This document shows, piece after piece, positions 44,959-53,472 of a DNA stretch of 64,000 bases. The notes beneath the pieces were generated by a model. The model was not told the origin of the DNA and did no database searches. It worked only from the letters and a program-made list of their open reading frames with translations. Every line of letters begins with the position of its first letter. Position 1 is the stretch's first letter. Position numbers and translations under genes: made by a program. Source of the stretch: Thermopetrobacter sp. TC1 (GTDB lineage Bacteria; Pseudomonadota; Alphaproteobacteria; Rhizobiales; Aestuariivirgaceae); assembly GCF_000746275.1 (NCBI RefSeq), contig NZ_KN050828.1, forward strand, positions 12,930-76,929. Direction: 5' to 3'.

Positions 44959-45840
44959 TCAGTAGAAGGAGCGGACGAGGCCGCCGGCGAGCAGGCTCCA
45001 GCCGTCGATGAGCACGAAGAAGAGGATCTTGAACGGCAGGGAGATGATGGTGGGGGGCAGCATCATCATGCCCATGGACATGACAATGGTGGCCACGATG
45101 AGATCGATAACGAGGAAGGGCAGAAGCAGCAGAAAGCCGATCTCAAACCCCCGGCGCAGCTCCGAAATCATGAAGGCAGGCACGAGAATGCGCAAGGGCA
45201 CTTCGCCGGCGTTTTCCTGCGCCTTTTCCGGAACGGGTGTTTCCCTGCCCTCCTCCTGCTGCTTGCCGCCGGCGTTTTCGGCAATGTCGCGAAACAGGGC
45301 GAGGTCCTTCTCCCGCACGTGATCGAGCATGAATTCGCGGAAAGGCGCAACGATGCGCTTAAAGGCCTCCTCATGGGTGATGCGGTTGTCCATGAGCGGG
45401 CGCACGCCGTTATTCCAGGCCTTTTCCAGCGTGGGCTGCATGACGAAGAAGGTCATGAACAGGGCAAGGGAGATGAGAATGAGATTGGCCGGCGTGGTCT
45501 GCAGCCCAAGGCCCGCCCGCAGAAAGGCCAGCGCCACGATGATGCGGGTGAAGCTGGTGACCATGATGAGAAGCCCCGGCGCCAGGGAAAGCACGGTGAG
45601 CAGGGCCACGACCTCCACGATGCGGCCGGTGACGGTGCCGTCGGGGCTGGCGAGCAGATCGCGCAAGGTGGTCTGCGTCTCCTGCGCCGCGGCGGGAGAG
45701 GCGGCGAAGAGCAGAACGATAGGCAGCACGAGCACAAGCGCGCGCATGAATGACACAGACGCGCGCCGCCTTGGCGGGCAGGAGCGCGCGGCGGGCCCAT
45801 GCCGCAAGGATGGCTCTTTCGTGCCGATGTCTCTGCTCAT
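44959..45840 (-). CDS. fliP: Flagellar type III export protein FliP
   Basis: This export-gate membrane protein has a signal peptide (ALVLVLPIVLLFAASPAAA) and the FliP sequence: GLLIMVTSFTRIIVALAFLRAGLGLQTTPANLILISLALFMTFFV, then PFMISELRR-like PAFMISELRRGFEIGFLLLLPFLVIDLIVATIVMSMGMMMLPP. The ATG at 45840 overlaps the fliL stop (ATGA), giving 293 residues with a 31-residue basic stretch (PPRRRASVSF) before the signal core. The ATG at 45747 would give a normal-length protein. An acidic/Gln-rich insert (about residues 185-210) is longer than usual. fliQ and fliR do not follow. Confidence 0.95.
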   Translation of the reverse strand: MSRDIGTKEPSLRHGPAARSCPPRRRASVSFMRALVLVLPIVLLFAASPAAAQETQTTLRDLLASPDGTVTGRIVEVVALLTVLSLAPGLLIMVTSFTRIIVALAFLRAGLGLQTTPANLILISLALFMTFFVMQPTLEKAWNNGVRPLMDNRITHEEAFKRIVAPFREFMLDHVREKDLALFRDIAENAGGKQQEEGRETPVPEKAQENAGEVPLRILVPAFMISELRRGFEIGFLLLLPFLVIDLIVATIVMSMGMMMLPPTIISLPFKILFFVLIDGWSLLAGGLVRSFY

Positions 45841-46550
45841 TCCTCGACCACTAAAGAGAGGATGACGAATTCCTTCACGCGCCCGCCGGAGCGGATGGCG
45901 GCGCGTTCCGTGAGATCGTCACGCAGGTAGGCAAGGTTGCCGGCGCCTTCGAGATCCTTCAGCGACAGCGTGCGCAGGTAGGCATGCACATCCTCCTGAA
46001 TGAGCGCGGCGAGCGCCGGAATGCCGCCAATTTCCACCGCTTCAACCCCTTCGCCCTTCCCTTCGCCTTCCTCTGCGGATGCGGCAGCCTTTTCTTCCTC
46101 CTTTCCGGCCTTTTCCTCTTCCGCGGTCTCTTCCTCATCGCCTGCGGGCTTTTCCTCGGCGAGGATGATCGCCCCCTCCAGCCGCACCCAGGCGCGGAAG
46201 GGCTTTCTTAAGTTCGTGGTGACGGGCTTTAGGCGCACAAGGGTGACATCGCCGCGGTAAATATCGGCAAGTCCGCGCTGAGGAGCATCATGCGCCTGTG
46301 ACGGATTTTCCGCCCTGCCATGTTCGCCCGCATCGGCTGTCTTCGCTTCTTTCGCGTTTTCCGCCTGTTCCTTGCGGGCCAAAGCGGCCTTTGCCTTTTC
46401 CGCCTCGGCGAACTTGGGCGCCAGCATGAAGGCCAGCCCCGCACCGGCGCCGGCGGCGAACACGGCGGCGATGGCAAGGCCGATGATGAAGCCCTTGCCC
46501 CCTTGCGCTTTCGGTTGCTCCTTAAGTGTGTCGTTCTGCTCCTCGGCCAT
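45837..46550 (-). CDS. fliL: Flagellar basal body-associated protein FliL
   Basis: The 237-residue protein has one membrane helix (FIIGLAIAAVFAAGAGAGLAFML) and a periplasmic FliL domain ending in EFVILSLVVEE. FliL surrounds the stator and supports MotA/MotB. The domain is split by a 45-residue Glu/Ala/Lys-rich insertion (AEEKPAGDEEETAEEEKAGK and onward), and a second charged segment lies after the helix. It is therefore longer than a typical FliL of about 160-170 residues. It lies 36 bases after flgH and overlaps fliP. Confidence 0.85.
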   Translation of the reverse strand: MAEEQNDTLKEQPKAQGGKGFIIGLAIAAVFAAGAGAGLAFMLAPKFAEAEKAKAALARKEQAENAKEAKTADAGEHGRAENPSQAHDAPQRGLADIYRGDVTLVRLKPVTTNLRKPFRAWVRLEGAIILAEEKPAGDEEETAEEEKAGKEEEKAAASAEEGEGKGEGVEAVEIGGIPALAALIQEDVHAYLRTLSLKDLEGAGNLAYLRDDLTERAAIRSGGRVKEFVILSLVVEE

Positions 46551-46586
46551 GGATCGGGCCCTTTGCGTTTTTTCTCTGTGCTGCGA

Positions 46587-47339
46587 TCAGAACGGGTTGA
46601 ACATGTCGATCAGCTGCTGGCCCCAGCCCGGCTGCTGCACCTCGGTGATGCGGCCGCGGCCGCCATAGGAGATGCGGGCCTCGGCAATCTTGTCATAGGA
46701 GACGGTGTTCTCCTGGGTGATGTCCTCGGGGCGCACGATGCCGGAGATGCGCAGCACGCGCAGCTCGTGATTGACCCGCACCTCCTGCTGACCGGAAATG
46801 ACGAAGTTGCCATTGGGCAGCACGCGGATGATGGTGGCGGCGATGGCAAGCTTGATCTTTTCGGAGCGGGCAACGCCGCCCTTGCCCTTGAATTTCGAGC
46901 CGGTGCCGAGGCTGCCGGTGCCGGAGAGCGAGGATTTGGTCTCGAACTTCGGGGTATCGGTGGCCTCCGTACTGTAGGAAAAATCCATGCCCAGCTTGCC
47001 GTTCATGTCGGAGGATTTTTCGCGGCTGGTCATGTTGTCGAGCTTGGCCCAGTCGTCGATCTGGATGAGGACGGTGACGACATCGCCGGCATTGCGGGCG
47101 CGCTGATCATGAAACATGCTCTCCTTGCCCTCTGGCCACAGGGAATAGTGCGCCGGCTGCGGCTGCGGCTTGGGCGGTGCGACGACGGGACCGATGGAGG
47201 CCGTCATGCCGGTGCCGATGGGCGAGAGATCCGGCGCCTTTCCGATATCCTCGAGATTGGCGGTGCAGGCGGAAAGAAGAGCGCCCAGCGCCAGGGCGGC
47301 AAACGGTCTTATTCCGGCATTGATGGCACAATAAGGCAT
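46587..47339 (-). CDS. flgH: Flagellar L-ring lipoprotein FlgH
   Basis: The 250-residue outer-membrane ring protein has a lipoprotein signal: ALALGALLSAC with the lipidated cysteine at residue 25. FlgH segments such as RNAGDVVTVLIQIDDWAKLDN, NFVISGQQEVRVNHELRVLRISGIVRPEDI and EARISYGGRGRITEVQQPGW follow. It works with the P-ring protein FlgI, encoded just upstream. Its ATG overlaps the stop of the MotE-like gene (TGATG). Confidence 0.96.
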   Translation of the reverse strand: MPYCAINAGIRPFAALALGALLSACTANLEDIGKAPDLSPIGTGMTASIGPVVAPPKPQPQPAHYSLWPEGKESMFHDQRARNAGDVVTVLIQIDDWAKLDNMTSREKSSDMNGKLGMDFSYSTEATDTPKFETKSSLSGTGSLGTGSKFKGKGGVARSEKIKLAIAATIIRVLPNGNFVISGQQEVRVNHELRVLRISGIVRPEDITQENTVSYDKIAEARISYGGRGRITEVQQPGWGQQLIDMFNPF

Positions 47340-48043
47340 CAGTTGGTCCCTCCCGCTGCGGCCTGTCCGCCGCCGCTGCCTGTGAAGGCGCGGCCCGGCT
47401 GGCCAACGGCGCTTTCAGCCACGCGGCCGACGATGACATTGACAAGACGGCCGGCAATCTTGGGATCCATCTCCATGAGAATGGCGGAGGCCTTCTCCGG
47501 CTTCATGCCGGTGAGCAGGGCAACGGCGACGGCATATTCCATGTGACGGATCTGCTGGGCAGCGGCATCCGGCTCCATTTTCTCGTAGACCTTGAGCATG
47601 GAGGCGGTGACGCGGCGGGTGATGGCCTCACGCTTCTTCACCCATACCTCGAACTCGGCTCGCTTGCGTTCCAGCCGTTCGGTGAGCTCCACAAGGCGGC
47701 GCTCCATCTGCTCGATCTTCCGCTTCTGGCGGAGATAGCGGGCATCGCGGGCCTGATCGGCGATGTTGTAGCAATAGCGCTGATAGTCCTTGCGGATCTC
47801 CGCAGGCAACCGGGGAGGAAGGAGATGGTTCTTGCGCTTCTTTTCCTTTTCCTCTGCCGCTGCGGCCTTGTCTTTCGTCTTTTCCTTCGCGCCTTCAGCC
47901 TTGCCATGCTCTTGCGCCGGAGCGTCATGCGCACCCGCGCCCGCCGCCCAAACCGGGGCAGAAACGGGCAGCGCAAGGAATGAGGCCAGCGCCAGCACCG
48001 CCGGTATGCGCATGATGGATTTTCTGCCCTTGCCCAAGATCAT
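47339..48043 (-). CDS. motE: MotE-like periplasmic flagellar chaperone
   Basis: Starting at 48043 (GGGAGG 5 bases upstream), the 234-residue protein has a signal peptide (MRIPAVLALASFLALPVSAPVWA). A Lys/Glu/Ala-rich stretch and a coiled coil (QKRKIEQMERRLVELTERLERKRAEFEVW) follow. Then comes a helical domain like the MgtE N-terminal domain (MLKVYEKMEPDAAAQQIRHM, EKASAILMEMDPKIAGRLV). This layout and the position between flgI and flgH fit MotE, which helps fold the MotC/stator components in rhizobia. A role here is inferred. The frame is open upstream into flgI, which I discount. Confidence 0.8.
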   Translation of the reverse strand: MILGKGRKSIMRIPAVLALASFLALPVSAPVWAAGAGAHDAPAQEHGKAEGAKEKTKDKAAAAEEKEKKRKNHLLPPRLPAEIRKDYQRYCYNIADQARDARYLRQKRKIEQMERRLVELTERLERKRAEFEVWVKKREAITRRVTASMLKVYEKMEPDAAAQQIRHMEYAVAVALLTGMKPEKASAILMEMDPKIAGRLVNVIVGRVAESAVGQPGRAFTGSGGGQAAAGGTN

Positions 48044-48053
48044 CGCCGCCTCC

Positions 48054-49250
48054 CTATTGCACCACGAGCTCGGCCTGCAGGGCGCCCGCCGACTTGATGG
48101 CCTGCAGGATGGCAATGATGTCCTTGGGCTTGACGCCAAGACGGTTGAGCGCGGTAACCAGGCGCTCAAGGCTTGTGCCCTTCAGGATGGCGACATTGGC
48201 CTTCTTCTCCTGCGTGGCCACGAAGGTCTGGGGCAGGATTACCGTCTCGCCGTTGGAGAAGGGCGCGGGCTGGGAGGCAACAGGCAGCTCGGTGATTTTC
48301 ACCGTGAGGTTGCCCTGGGTGACGGCCACGGTGGAGATGCGCACATTGTGCCCGATGACGACGGTGCCGGTGCGCTCATCGATGACAACGCGGGCGGGCG
48401 TATCCGGCTGCACCACGAGGTTGCCGATTTCGGCCAGCAGGCGGTTGACGCGGATGTTTTCGGGCCGCCTGACGAAAACCGCCCGCAGATCGCGCGCAGC
48501 GGCAATGGGGCGGCCAAAGCGCTTTCTCGCCCAGGCATTGATGGCGGCGGCGATGCGTTCGGCGGTATTGAAATCCGGATTGTTCAGGCTGAGCACGAGG
48601 ACCTTCTTGTCATGAAAATCGCCTTTCAGCTCGCGCTCGATGATGGCGCCGTTGGGAATGCGCGCGGCGGTGGGCACGCCCTGCGTCACCTGCGCCGCCT
48701 GCCCCTGAGCATTGAAACCGGAGATGACAAGCTGGCCCTGGGCGACGGCATAGACCTTGCCGTCCGCGCCTTTCAGCGGCGTGAGCACCAGGGTGCCGCC
48801 CTGCAGGGAGGTGGCATCGCCGAGGGATGAGACGGTCACATCCACGCGCGTGCCCTTGAGCGCAAAGGGAGGCAGCGTGGCGGTGACCAGAACCGAAGCG
48901 ACATTGCGGCTGCGCGAGGCGCCGCGGGCAAACTTGGCGCCGAGGCGCTCCAGCATGGCGCGCAGGGACTGTTCGGTAAAGGGCGAGCCGCGCATGGAAT
49001 CACCGGTGCCATTAAGGCCGACGACGAGGCCATAGCCGATGAGCTGATTGTCGCGCACGCCGAGAACGGAGGTGATGTCCTTGATGCGCACCGCGGCCTG
49101 GAGATGCGCCGCCTGCAGGACAGACAGGGCCACCATGAGCGCCAGAACAAGCCTTCCTGCATGACGCTTGCACCCGGCACGTGCAAACGGGCGGGAAAGG
49201 ATCCCGGAGGTACTGCCGCATCGGCTGGCGTATGTCTCTGTTCGCCTCAT
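48054..49250 (-). CDS. flgI: Flagellar P-ring protein FlgI
   Basis: The 398-residue periplasmic ring protein has a long basic start and signal core (LVLALMVALSVLQAAHLQA). The conserved body follows: VRIKDITSVLGVRDNQLIGYGLVVGLNGTGDS, ASVLVTATLPPFALKGTRVDVTVSS, GTVVIGHNVRISTVAVTQGNLTV, and LVTALNRLGVKPKDIIAILQAIKSAGALQAELVV. Its start overlaps the flgA stop by 4 bases. It ends with TAG 10 bases before motE. Confidence 0.97.
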   Translation of the reverse strand: MRRTETYASRCGSTSGILSRPFARAGCKRHAGRLVLALMVALSVLQAAHLQAAVRIKDITSVLGVRDNQLIGYGLVVGLNGTGDSMRGSPFTEQSLRAMLERLGAKFARGASRSRNVASVLVTATLPPFALKGTRVDVTVSSLGDATSLQGGTLVLTPLKGADGKVYAVAQGQLVISGFNAQGQAAQVTQGVPTAARIPNGAIIERELKGDFHDKKVLVLSLNNPDFNTAERIAAAINAWARKRFGRPIAAARDLRAVFVRRPENIRVNRLLAEIGNLVVQPDTPARVVIDERTGTVVIGHNVRISTVAVTQGNLTVKITELPVASQPAPFSNGETVILPQTFVATQEKKANVAILKGTSLERLVTALNRLGVKPKDIIAILQAIKSAGALQAELVVQ

Positions 49251-49906
49251 GGCTTCTTCACCAGAACGGTGCCGTCCGGCTGGGCGATGCCATAGACGGT
49301 GCGGCCAGAATCGACATTGCGCACGGCCACCAGCCGGCCGGCGGCGGCATCTTCCAGCGCCGTGGCCAGGGCGGTGATCTCAAGGCCACCCTCGCGGAAG
49401 ATCAGACGCACGGTCTTGCCCTTGCGCACCACATAGGGCGCGGAAAGGGCGGCAGCGGGTATGGGCCGGTTGCGCACAAGCGTGCGCACGGCCATGCGGC
49501 CGATGATGGCGCGGGCATCATCGACGAAACCCGCCGCACGATCCCTGGGCCAGGGGCGGGTGCGCAGCATGGAGGCGTCGATCACCTGCCCCGGATAGAT
49601 GGTGACGGCGGGAACGGGGAGCGGCGCATAGCGGCTTTCGCGACGGGAGAGGGAGGCGGTGCGGCGCGCCTGTTCGGCCTGCAGGGCCAGCTCCTCCACC
49701 GTGAGGGCGCGGGCCTGCGGGATGAGATCCGTTTTCATGCCGATCGCCGCAAGGAACGCAAGCGCAAGGACGGTGCCTGCCCCGGCAAGGGCCAGGCAAA
49801 GCCGTGTTTTTTTCCGTTCAGGCGTGCGCAGTTGGCGCGCATGTACCTTTCGGTTGGCACGATGGGCCCCGGCGGGAAGATAAGCGTATGTGCCTGCTGC
49901 CTTCAT
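49247..49906 (-). CDS. flgA: Flagellar P-ring assembly chaperone FlgA
   Basis: The 219-residue protein has an N-terminal hydrophobic export segment (LCLALAGAGTVLALAFLAAIG) and the C-terminal SAF-type domain of FlgA: TIYPGQVIDASMLRTRPWP, VGRMA-like IIGRMAVRTLVRNRPI, VVRKGKTVRLIFREGGLEIT and AVRNVDSGRTVYGIAQPDGTV. FlgA holds FlgI subunits before ring formation. Forty residues before the export segment are basic and of unsure start. It lies between flgG and flgI, which fits its job. Confidence 0.9.
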   Translation of the reverse strand: MKAAGTYAYLPAGAHRANRKVHARQLRTPERKKTRLCLALAGAGTVLALAFLAAIGMKTDLIPQARALTVEELALQAEQARRTASLSRRESRYAPLPVPAVTIYPGQVIDASMLRTRPWPRDRAAGFVDDARAIIGRMAVRTLVRNRPIPAAALSAPYVVRKGKTVRLIFREGGLEITALATALEDAAAGRLVAVRNVDSGRTVYGIAQPDGTVLVKKP

Positions 49907-49970
49907 GGCACCTGTCCTGCCCTCATGGCACGTTCAAGGCCTTGAACCTCAAAGCGGCCTTCCGGCTTTG

Positions 49971-50753
49971 TCAGCGCCGCGAGACGGTGCTGAGCATCTC
50001 GTCCACGGCCTGAATGACCTTCGAGTTCATCTCATAGGCGCGCTGGGCGGTAATGAGCTCGGTGATCTCCTTGACGGCATCGACATTGGAGGATTCGAGA
50101 AAGCCCTGGCGCACCTGCCCGAAGCCCGGATCGCCCGGCGCCCCGACGACGGCGGTGCCGGAGGCTTCCGTTTCGCGGAAGAGATTGTCGCCGATGGGCT
50201 CCAGGCCGACGTCATTGGCGAACAAGGCGAGCGAAAGCCGGCCCAAAGGCTGCAGCTCGCGCTGATTGGGCATGCGAGCAAAGACCTGCCCGTCGGGATT
50301 GACGATGACGTCGATGGCATCCTGCGGAATGGTGATCGGCGGCAAGACCTGATAGCCGTCGATGGTGACGAGCTGGCCTTGCGCATTGCGGTTGAAGGCG
50401 CCGGAGCGGGTATAGAGCGTTTCGCCATCCGGGCCCTGAATGCGAAACCAGCCACGGCCGACCAGGGCAATGTCCAGCCGGTTTCCGGTATTGGCCAGCG
50501 AGCCCTGCTCGAAAAGCTTGCGAATAGCAGCGGTGCGCACGCCAAGGCCCAGGGCCTTGCCCTCCGGCACCACACCTTCGCCGCCGCGTGCCGCCGTGCC
50601 CGGCATGCGCTCGATCTGATAGAGGAGATCCGTGAACTCGGCACGGGCGCGCTTGAAACCGGTGGTGTTGATGTTGGCGATGTTGTTGGCGATGACCTCG
50701 ACATTGAGCTGCTGGGCCAGCATGCCGGTCGCCGCGATAGCCAAAGCGCGCAT
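49971..50753 (-). CDS. flgG: Flagellar distal rod protein FlgG
   Basis: The 260-residue rod protein starts with [37 protein letters not shown], the usual N-terminal helix and rod signature. It contains [33 protein letters not shown] and ends with the FlgG C-terminal helix region [39 protein letters not shown]. Usually flgF precedes flgG; here it is missing and a 138-bp repeat element lies upstream instead. Confidence 0.97.
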   Translation of the reverse strand: MRALAIAATGMLAQQLNVEVIANNIANINTTGFKRARAEFTDLLYQIERMPGTAARGGEGVVPEGKALGLGVRTAAIRKLFEQGSLANTGNRLDIALVGRGWFRIQGPDGETLYTRSGAFNRNAQGQLVTIDGYQVLPPITIPQDAIDVIVNPDGQVFARMPNQRELQPLGRLSLALFANDVGLEPIGDNLFRETEASGTAVVGAPGDPGFGQVRQGFLESSNVDAVKEITELITAQRAYEMNSKVIQAVDEMLSTVSRR

Positions 50754-50830
50754 GGATCACTCCTCTCTGATCGTCTCTTTTTTCGTTTTATGCGTCTCGC
50801 CTTGCTCCACAGGGGTATTCACATCCCACC

Positions 50831-50968
50831 GCACGACACTACGACACAACATTGCCATCTTCCTCGTCACCCCGGCGAAAGCCTTAGGTCTCGTGCCGCA
50901 AATGCATGCATGTATGGCCTGAGATACCGGCTTTCGCCGGTATGACGATATCTGTGTCGCGTAGTGTG
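50831..50968 (+). mobile_element. MITE-like family B element, copy 2, inside the flagellar block
   Basis: This 138-bp element is close in length and sequence to the one at 1272-1408. The left end GCACGACACTACGACAC and, read inward from the right end, CACACTACGCGACAC form imperfect terminal inverted repeats. CGTCACCCCGGCGAAAGCC and the hairpin ATACCGGC-TTTC-GCCGGTAT are conserved; only the loop differs from copy 1 (TTAC). It lies between fliE and flgG, in the 249-base gap, and has no clear target duplication. Confidence 0.65.
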
Positions 50969-51002
50969 GTCATCCACATTGGTTTGATCATCGAGTGTGT
51001 CA

Positions 51003-51329
51003 TCAGATCTGCATGCGGCTGATTTCCTGCCAGGCGGCGATGAGCTTGTTGCGGATGGCCAGAGCCGTGGAGAGGGTGCGCTCCGCTTCCATGACCTTGT
51101 CCACCACCTGCTGGATGTTCGCCTCGCCGAGCATGGCCTGCATGGAGACCGTCTCGGCCGTCTGCAGGGTGTTGACGGCCCGATCGGCCGCGGCCTTGAG
51201 CGCGGCGGCGAAATCCGCCTGCCCTGCGGCGGAAACCTTTGCGGCCGGGCCGCTTCCCTGCGGTGGACGCAATTGCAGGCTGGGCGCCATGCCGCTCAAT
51301 CCCGTCAGACCGCCGATGGATTCGATCAT
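51003..51329 (-). CDS. fliE: Flagellar hook-basal body protein FliE
   Basis: The 108-residue protein joins the MS-ring to the rod. Its C-terminal half carries the FliE signature: ADFAAALKAAADRAVNTLQTAE, MLGEANIQQVVDKVMEAERTLSTALAIRNKLIAAWQEISRMQI. It follows flgC by 41 bases as the third gene of flgB-flgC-fliE. Confidence 0.95.
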   Translation of the reverse strand: MIESIGGLTGLSGMAPSLQLRPPQGSGPAAKVSAAGQADFAAALKAAADRAVNTLQTAETVSMQAMLGEANIQQVVDKVMEAERTLSTALAIRNKLIAAWQEISRMQI

Positions 51330-51370
51330 CGCTGTTCACTCCGACATCATCGTTCCTTCATCCGGCCGCG

Positions 51371-51796
51371 TCAGCCGCCGGCGCGCAAAAGATCGATGGT
51401 GAGCACCACGATCTGCTGCGCCTGACGCACCACCTGCAGGTTGGCCTGATAGATGCGCGCGGCATCCTTCAAATCGGCCATTTCGATCAGGGGATTGACA
51501 TTGGGCATCTTGACGAAACCGCGCTCATCAGCAGCGGGATGACCGGGGTTGTATTCCAGGCGAAATGGCGAGGGATCGGTGCTGTAGCGGGCAATGCGCA
51601 CCGTATCCACGCCCGCCTGCCTGTCGAGTTCGGCAACGAAGCTGATGGTCTTACGCCGGTAGGGATCGGCACCGGGGGTGGCGCCGGTGCTGCGGGCGTT
51701 GGCCAGGTTCTGCGCGGCCACCAGCATGCGCTCGGATTGGGCATGCAGCCCGGCGGCGGCCACCTTGATCGGTGCGAGAAGCGGATCTGCCGTCAT
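51371..51796 (-). CDS. flgC: Flagellar proximal rod protein FlgC
   Basis: The 141-residue rod protein has the N-terminal helix IKVAAAGLHAQSERMLVAAQNLANARSTG and the C-terminal VKMPNVNPLIEMADLKDAARIYQANLQVVRQAQQIVVLTIDLL, both typical of FlgC. It lies between flgB (74 bases upstream) and fliE. Confidence 0.95.
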   Translation of the reverse strand: MTADPLLAPIKVAAAGLHAQSERMLVAAQNLANARSTGATPGADPYRRKTISFVAELDRQAGVDTVRIARYSTDPSPFRLEYNPGHPAADERGFVKMPNVNPLIEMADLKDAARIYQANLQVVRQAQQIVVLTIDLLRAGG

Positions 51797-51870
51797 CGTT
51801 TTCGCCCTTCATTCCTCATCTGCGGCGGCCGGTGCGGGCCATCGGTGCGTTGGCGCTGGCTTTTTTGCAA

Positions 51871-52251
51871 TCAGAGGCCGTCTTTCAGCGCCTGCAGGAC
51901 CATGCGGTGAAAGGTGCGCACAAGCGAGGTGTTCAGCCGATAGGCGCGCACGCTTTCCGCGCCCTTCATCAGCTCATCCTCCAGCGCCACGGTGTTGCCC
52001 GAATGGCTCTTGCGGGCATCAACGATCTCCCGTGTCTCCGGCCGCGCCGGCCCTTCCGCGCCCAGCAGGTTGAAATGCGCAGCATGCGTGCGCGCCATTT
52101 GCAGGCCCTCGTTTTCCAGCACCACGCGAAACGGCACCACTTCGCGGGCGCGATAGCCGGGGGTCGCGGCATTGGCGACGTTGGCCGCGATCACGCCCAG
52201 GCGCGCGGAAAGCCATGCGTTCTTCTGACTGGCCAGTGCGAAGAGATCCAT
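51871..52251 (-). CDS. flgB: Flagellar proximal rod protein FlgB
   Basis: The 126-residue product begins MDLFALASQKNAWLSARLGVIAANVANAATPGYRAREVV, matching the FlgB N-terminal rod motif. It ends with the helix VRAYRLNTSLVRTFHRMVLQALK. The frame is open far upstream (to 52926), but that part overlaps the DUF72 gene on the other strand and is not FlgB. ATG at 52251 (GGAG 7 bases upstream) or 52269 (GAGGA) are both possible. It heads the minus-strand flagellar block. Confidence 0.92.
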   Translation of the reverse strand: MDLFALASQKNAWLSARLGVIAANVANAATPGYRAREVVPFRVVLENEGLQMARTHAAHFNLLGAEGPARPETREIVDARKSHSGNTVALEDELMKGAESVRAYRLNTSLVRTFHRMVLQALKDGL

Positions 52252-52449
52252 GCCGCAGCTCCATGCCATGCTTCCTCGGCCGGCGAGGCAGCCAGAGCCA
52301 CCACGCCACCATCCCATCGCGAAGCTATGGCCCGCGGCTTGTCCGAAACTTGCCAGAGAACGATCCCGGCTTCTGGAAAGGGACTTGGCCGGATCGGTGC
52401 ATTGCCGCACCATGGGCATGCAGGCGGCCTGAAAACGGGACATGACGAC

Positions 52450-53295
52450 ATGGAATGGCGCAGCGCCGAGGAGAGGATTGCACAAACAGCGGAAGCGCGG
52501 TTGCGCATCGGCACTTCCGGCTGGGCGGGCACGGGCTGGCGCAAGCAGTTCTATCCGCCCTCGGTGCCGGAAGCCGAATGGCTTTCTCATTACGCCCGCC
52601 ATTTCGCCATGGTGGAACTGACGGCCACCTGCTATCGCCTGCCGGAAGAGGAAACGGTGCTGCGCTGGCGCGAGGCCGTGCCGGACAGCTTTCGTTTTGC
52701 CGTGCGGGCGCCGCATCGCATCTGTCGTCGCAAGCGGCTGCGCAACTGCGCGAAGGATGTGCAGGCCTTCATTGAGCGCATTGCGCTGCTTGATGATCGC
52801 CTGGGCCCGGTGATCTGGCAGCTTCCGCCCACCTTCAAACGCGACGAAGAGGCGCTCGCCGCATTCCTGCCGCTTCTGCCGCGGGAGATGACGCACGTGC
52901 TCGAGTTTCGGCACGCCAGCTGGCATTCGGCGGGCGTGCGGGCGCTGCTAAACGCCCACGACTGTGCGCTTGCCTTTCACGATCATGAAGGCCGACGCGC
53001 CCCCTGGTGGGAGACGGGGCCGGTGTTCTTCTTCCGCCTGAATGGCATGCAGGCGCAAAGGCGCTGTTATGGCCTTGTCGGCCTTAAAGATTTCGTTGCA
53101 GAGATCGAACGGGCGCTTGACGATGCGGGGCGGGAGGTTTTCGTCTGTTTCGGCGATGATGCGGAAGGCTGCGCGGTGCGCGATGCCTCGCTGCTGCAAC
53201 ATCTCTTCGGTCAGCGCCCGGCCCTGCCGGAAGCCATTGCAACGGCTGCGGAGGAAAAGACGCCGATCGCCATCACGCATGGCACGGAATCATGA
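52450..53295 (+). CDS. DUF72 (YecE-like) family protein
   Basis: The 281-residue protein has the DUF72 TIM-barrel-like sequence. The opening is LRIGTSGWAGTGWRKQFYPPSVPEAEWLSHYARHFAMVELTATCYRLPEEETVLRWREAVP. FRFAVRAPHRICRRKRL, LGPVIWQLPPTFKRDEEAL, VLEFRHASWHSAGVRALLNAH and PVFFFRLNGMQAQRRCYG follow. No activity is established for the family that I can name with confidence. The frame is open for 226 codons upstream over flgB and flgC; the ATG at 52450 is where homology begins. It is divergent from flgB and directly precedes the AT-rich DUF3800 gene. Confidence 0.85.
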   Translation: MEWRSAEERIAQTAEARLRIGTSGWAGTGWRKQFYPPSVPEAEWLSHYARHFAMVELTATCYRLPEEETVLRWREAVPDSFRFAVRAPHRICRRKRLRNCAKDVQAFIERIALLDDRLGPVIWQLPPTFKRDEEALAAFLPLLPREMTHVLEFRHASWHSAGVRALLNAHDCALAFHDHEGRRAPWWETGPVFFFRLNGMQAQRRCYGLVGLKDFVAEIERALDDAGREVFVCFGDDAEGCAVRDASLLQHLFGQRPALPEAIATAAEEKTPIAITHGTES

Positions 53296-53399
53296 CCATT
53301 CTTTCCGGCGATTTCGCGCTGGCCAGCAAGGGCAGAAACACCTCGGGGATTTCGCAGGCGACCAAGCAACATGATGAAATATTCTAACCCTGTAGATTT

Positions 53400-53421
53400 C
53401 ATATTGCTTTTTCTGAATATG
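53400..53421. promoter_or_regulatory. AT-rich leader and palindrome before the DUF3800 gene
   Basis: CATATT (53400-53405) pairs with AATATG (53416-53421) in a strongly AT-rich 80-base lead-in to the DUF3800 start. It may be an operator or part of the promoter; nothing more specific can be said. Confidence 0.3.
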
Positions 53422-53472
53422 CAAAATAAATAAAATTGCGTGGCTTCATGACAAAAAAGTACTGGCACAGCC

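Noticed and set aside
51772-52449. 226-codon upstream extension of the DUF72 frame
   Set aside because: It overlaps flgB and the start of flgC on the opposite strand. DUF72 homology starts at the ATG at 52450.
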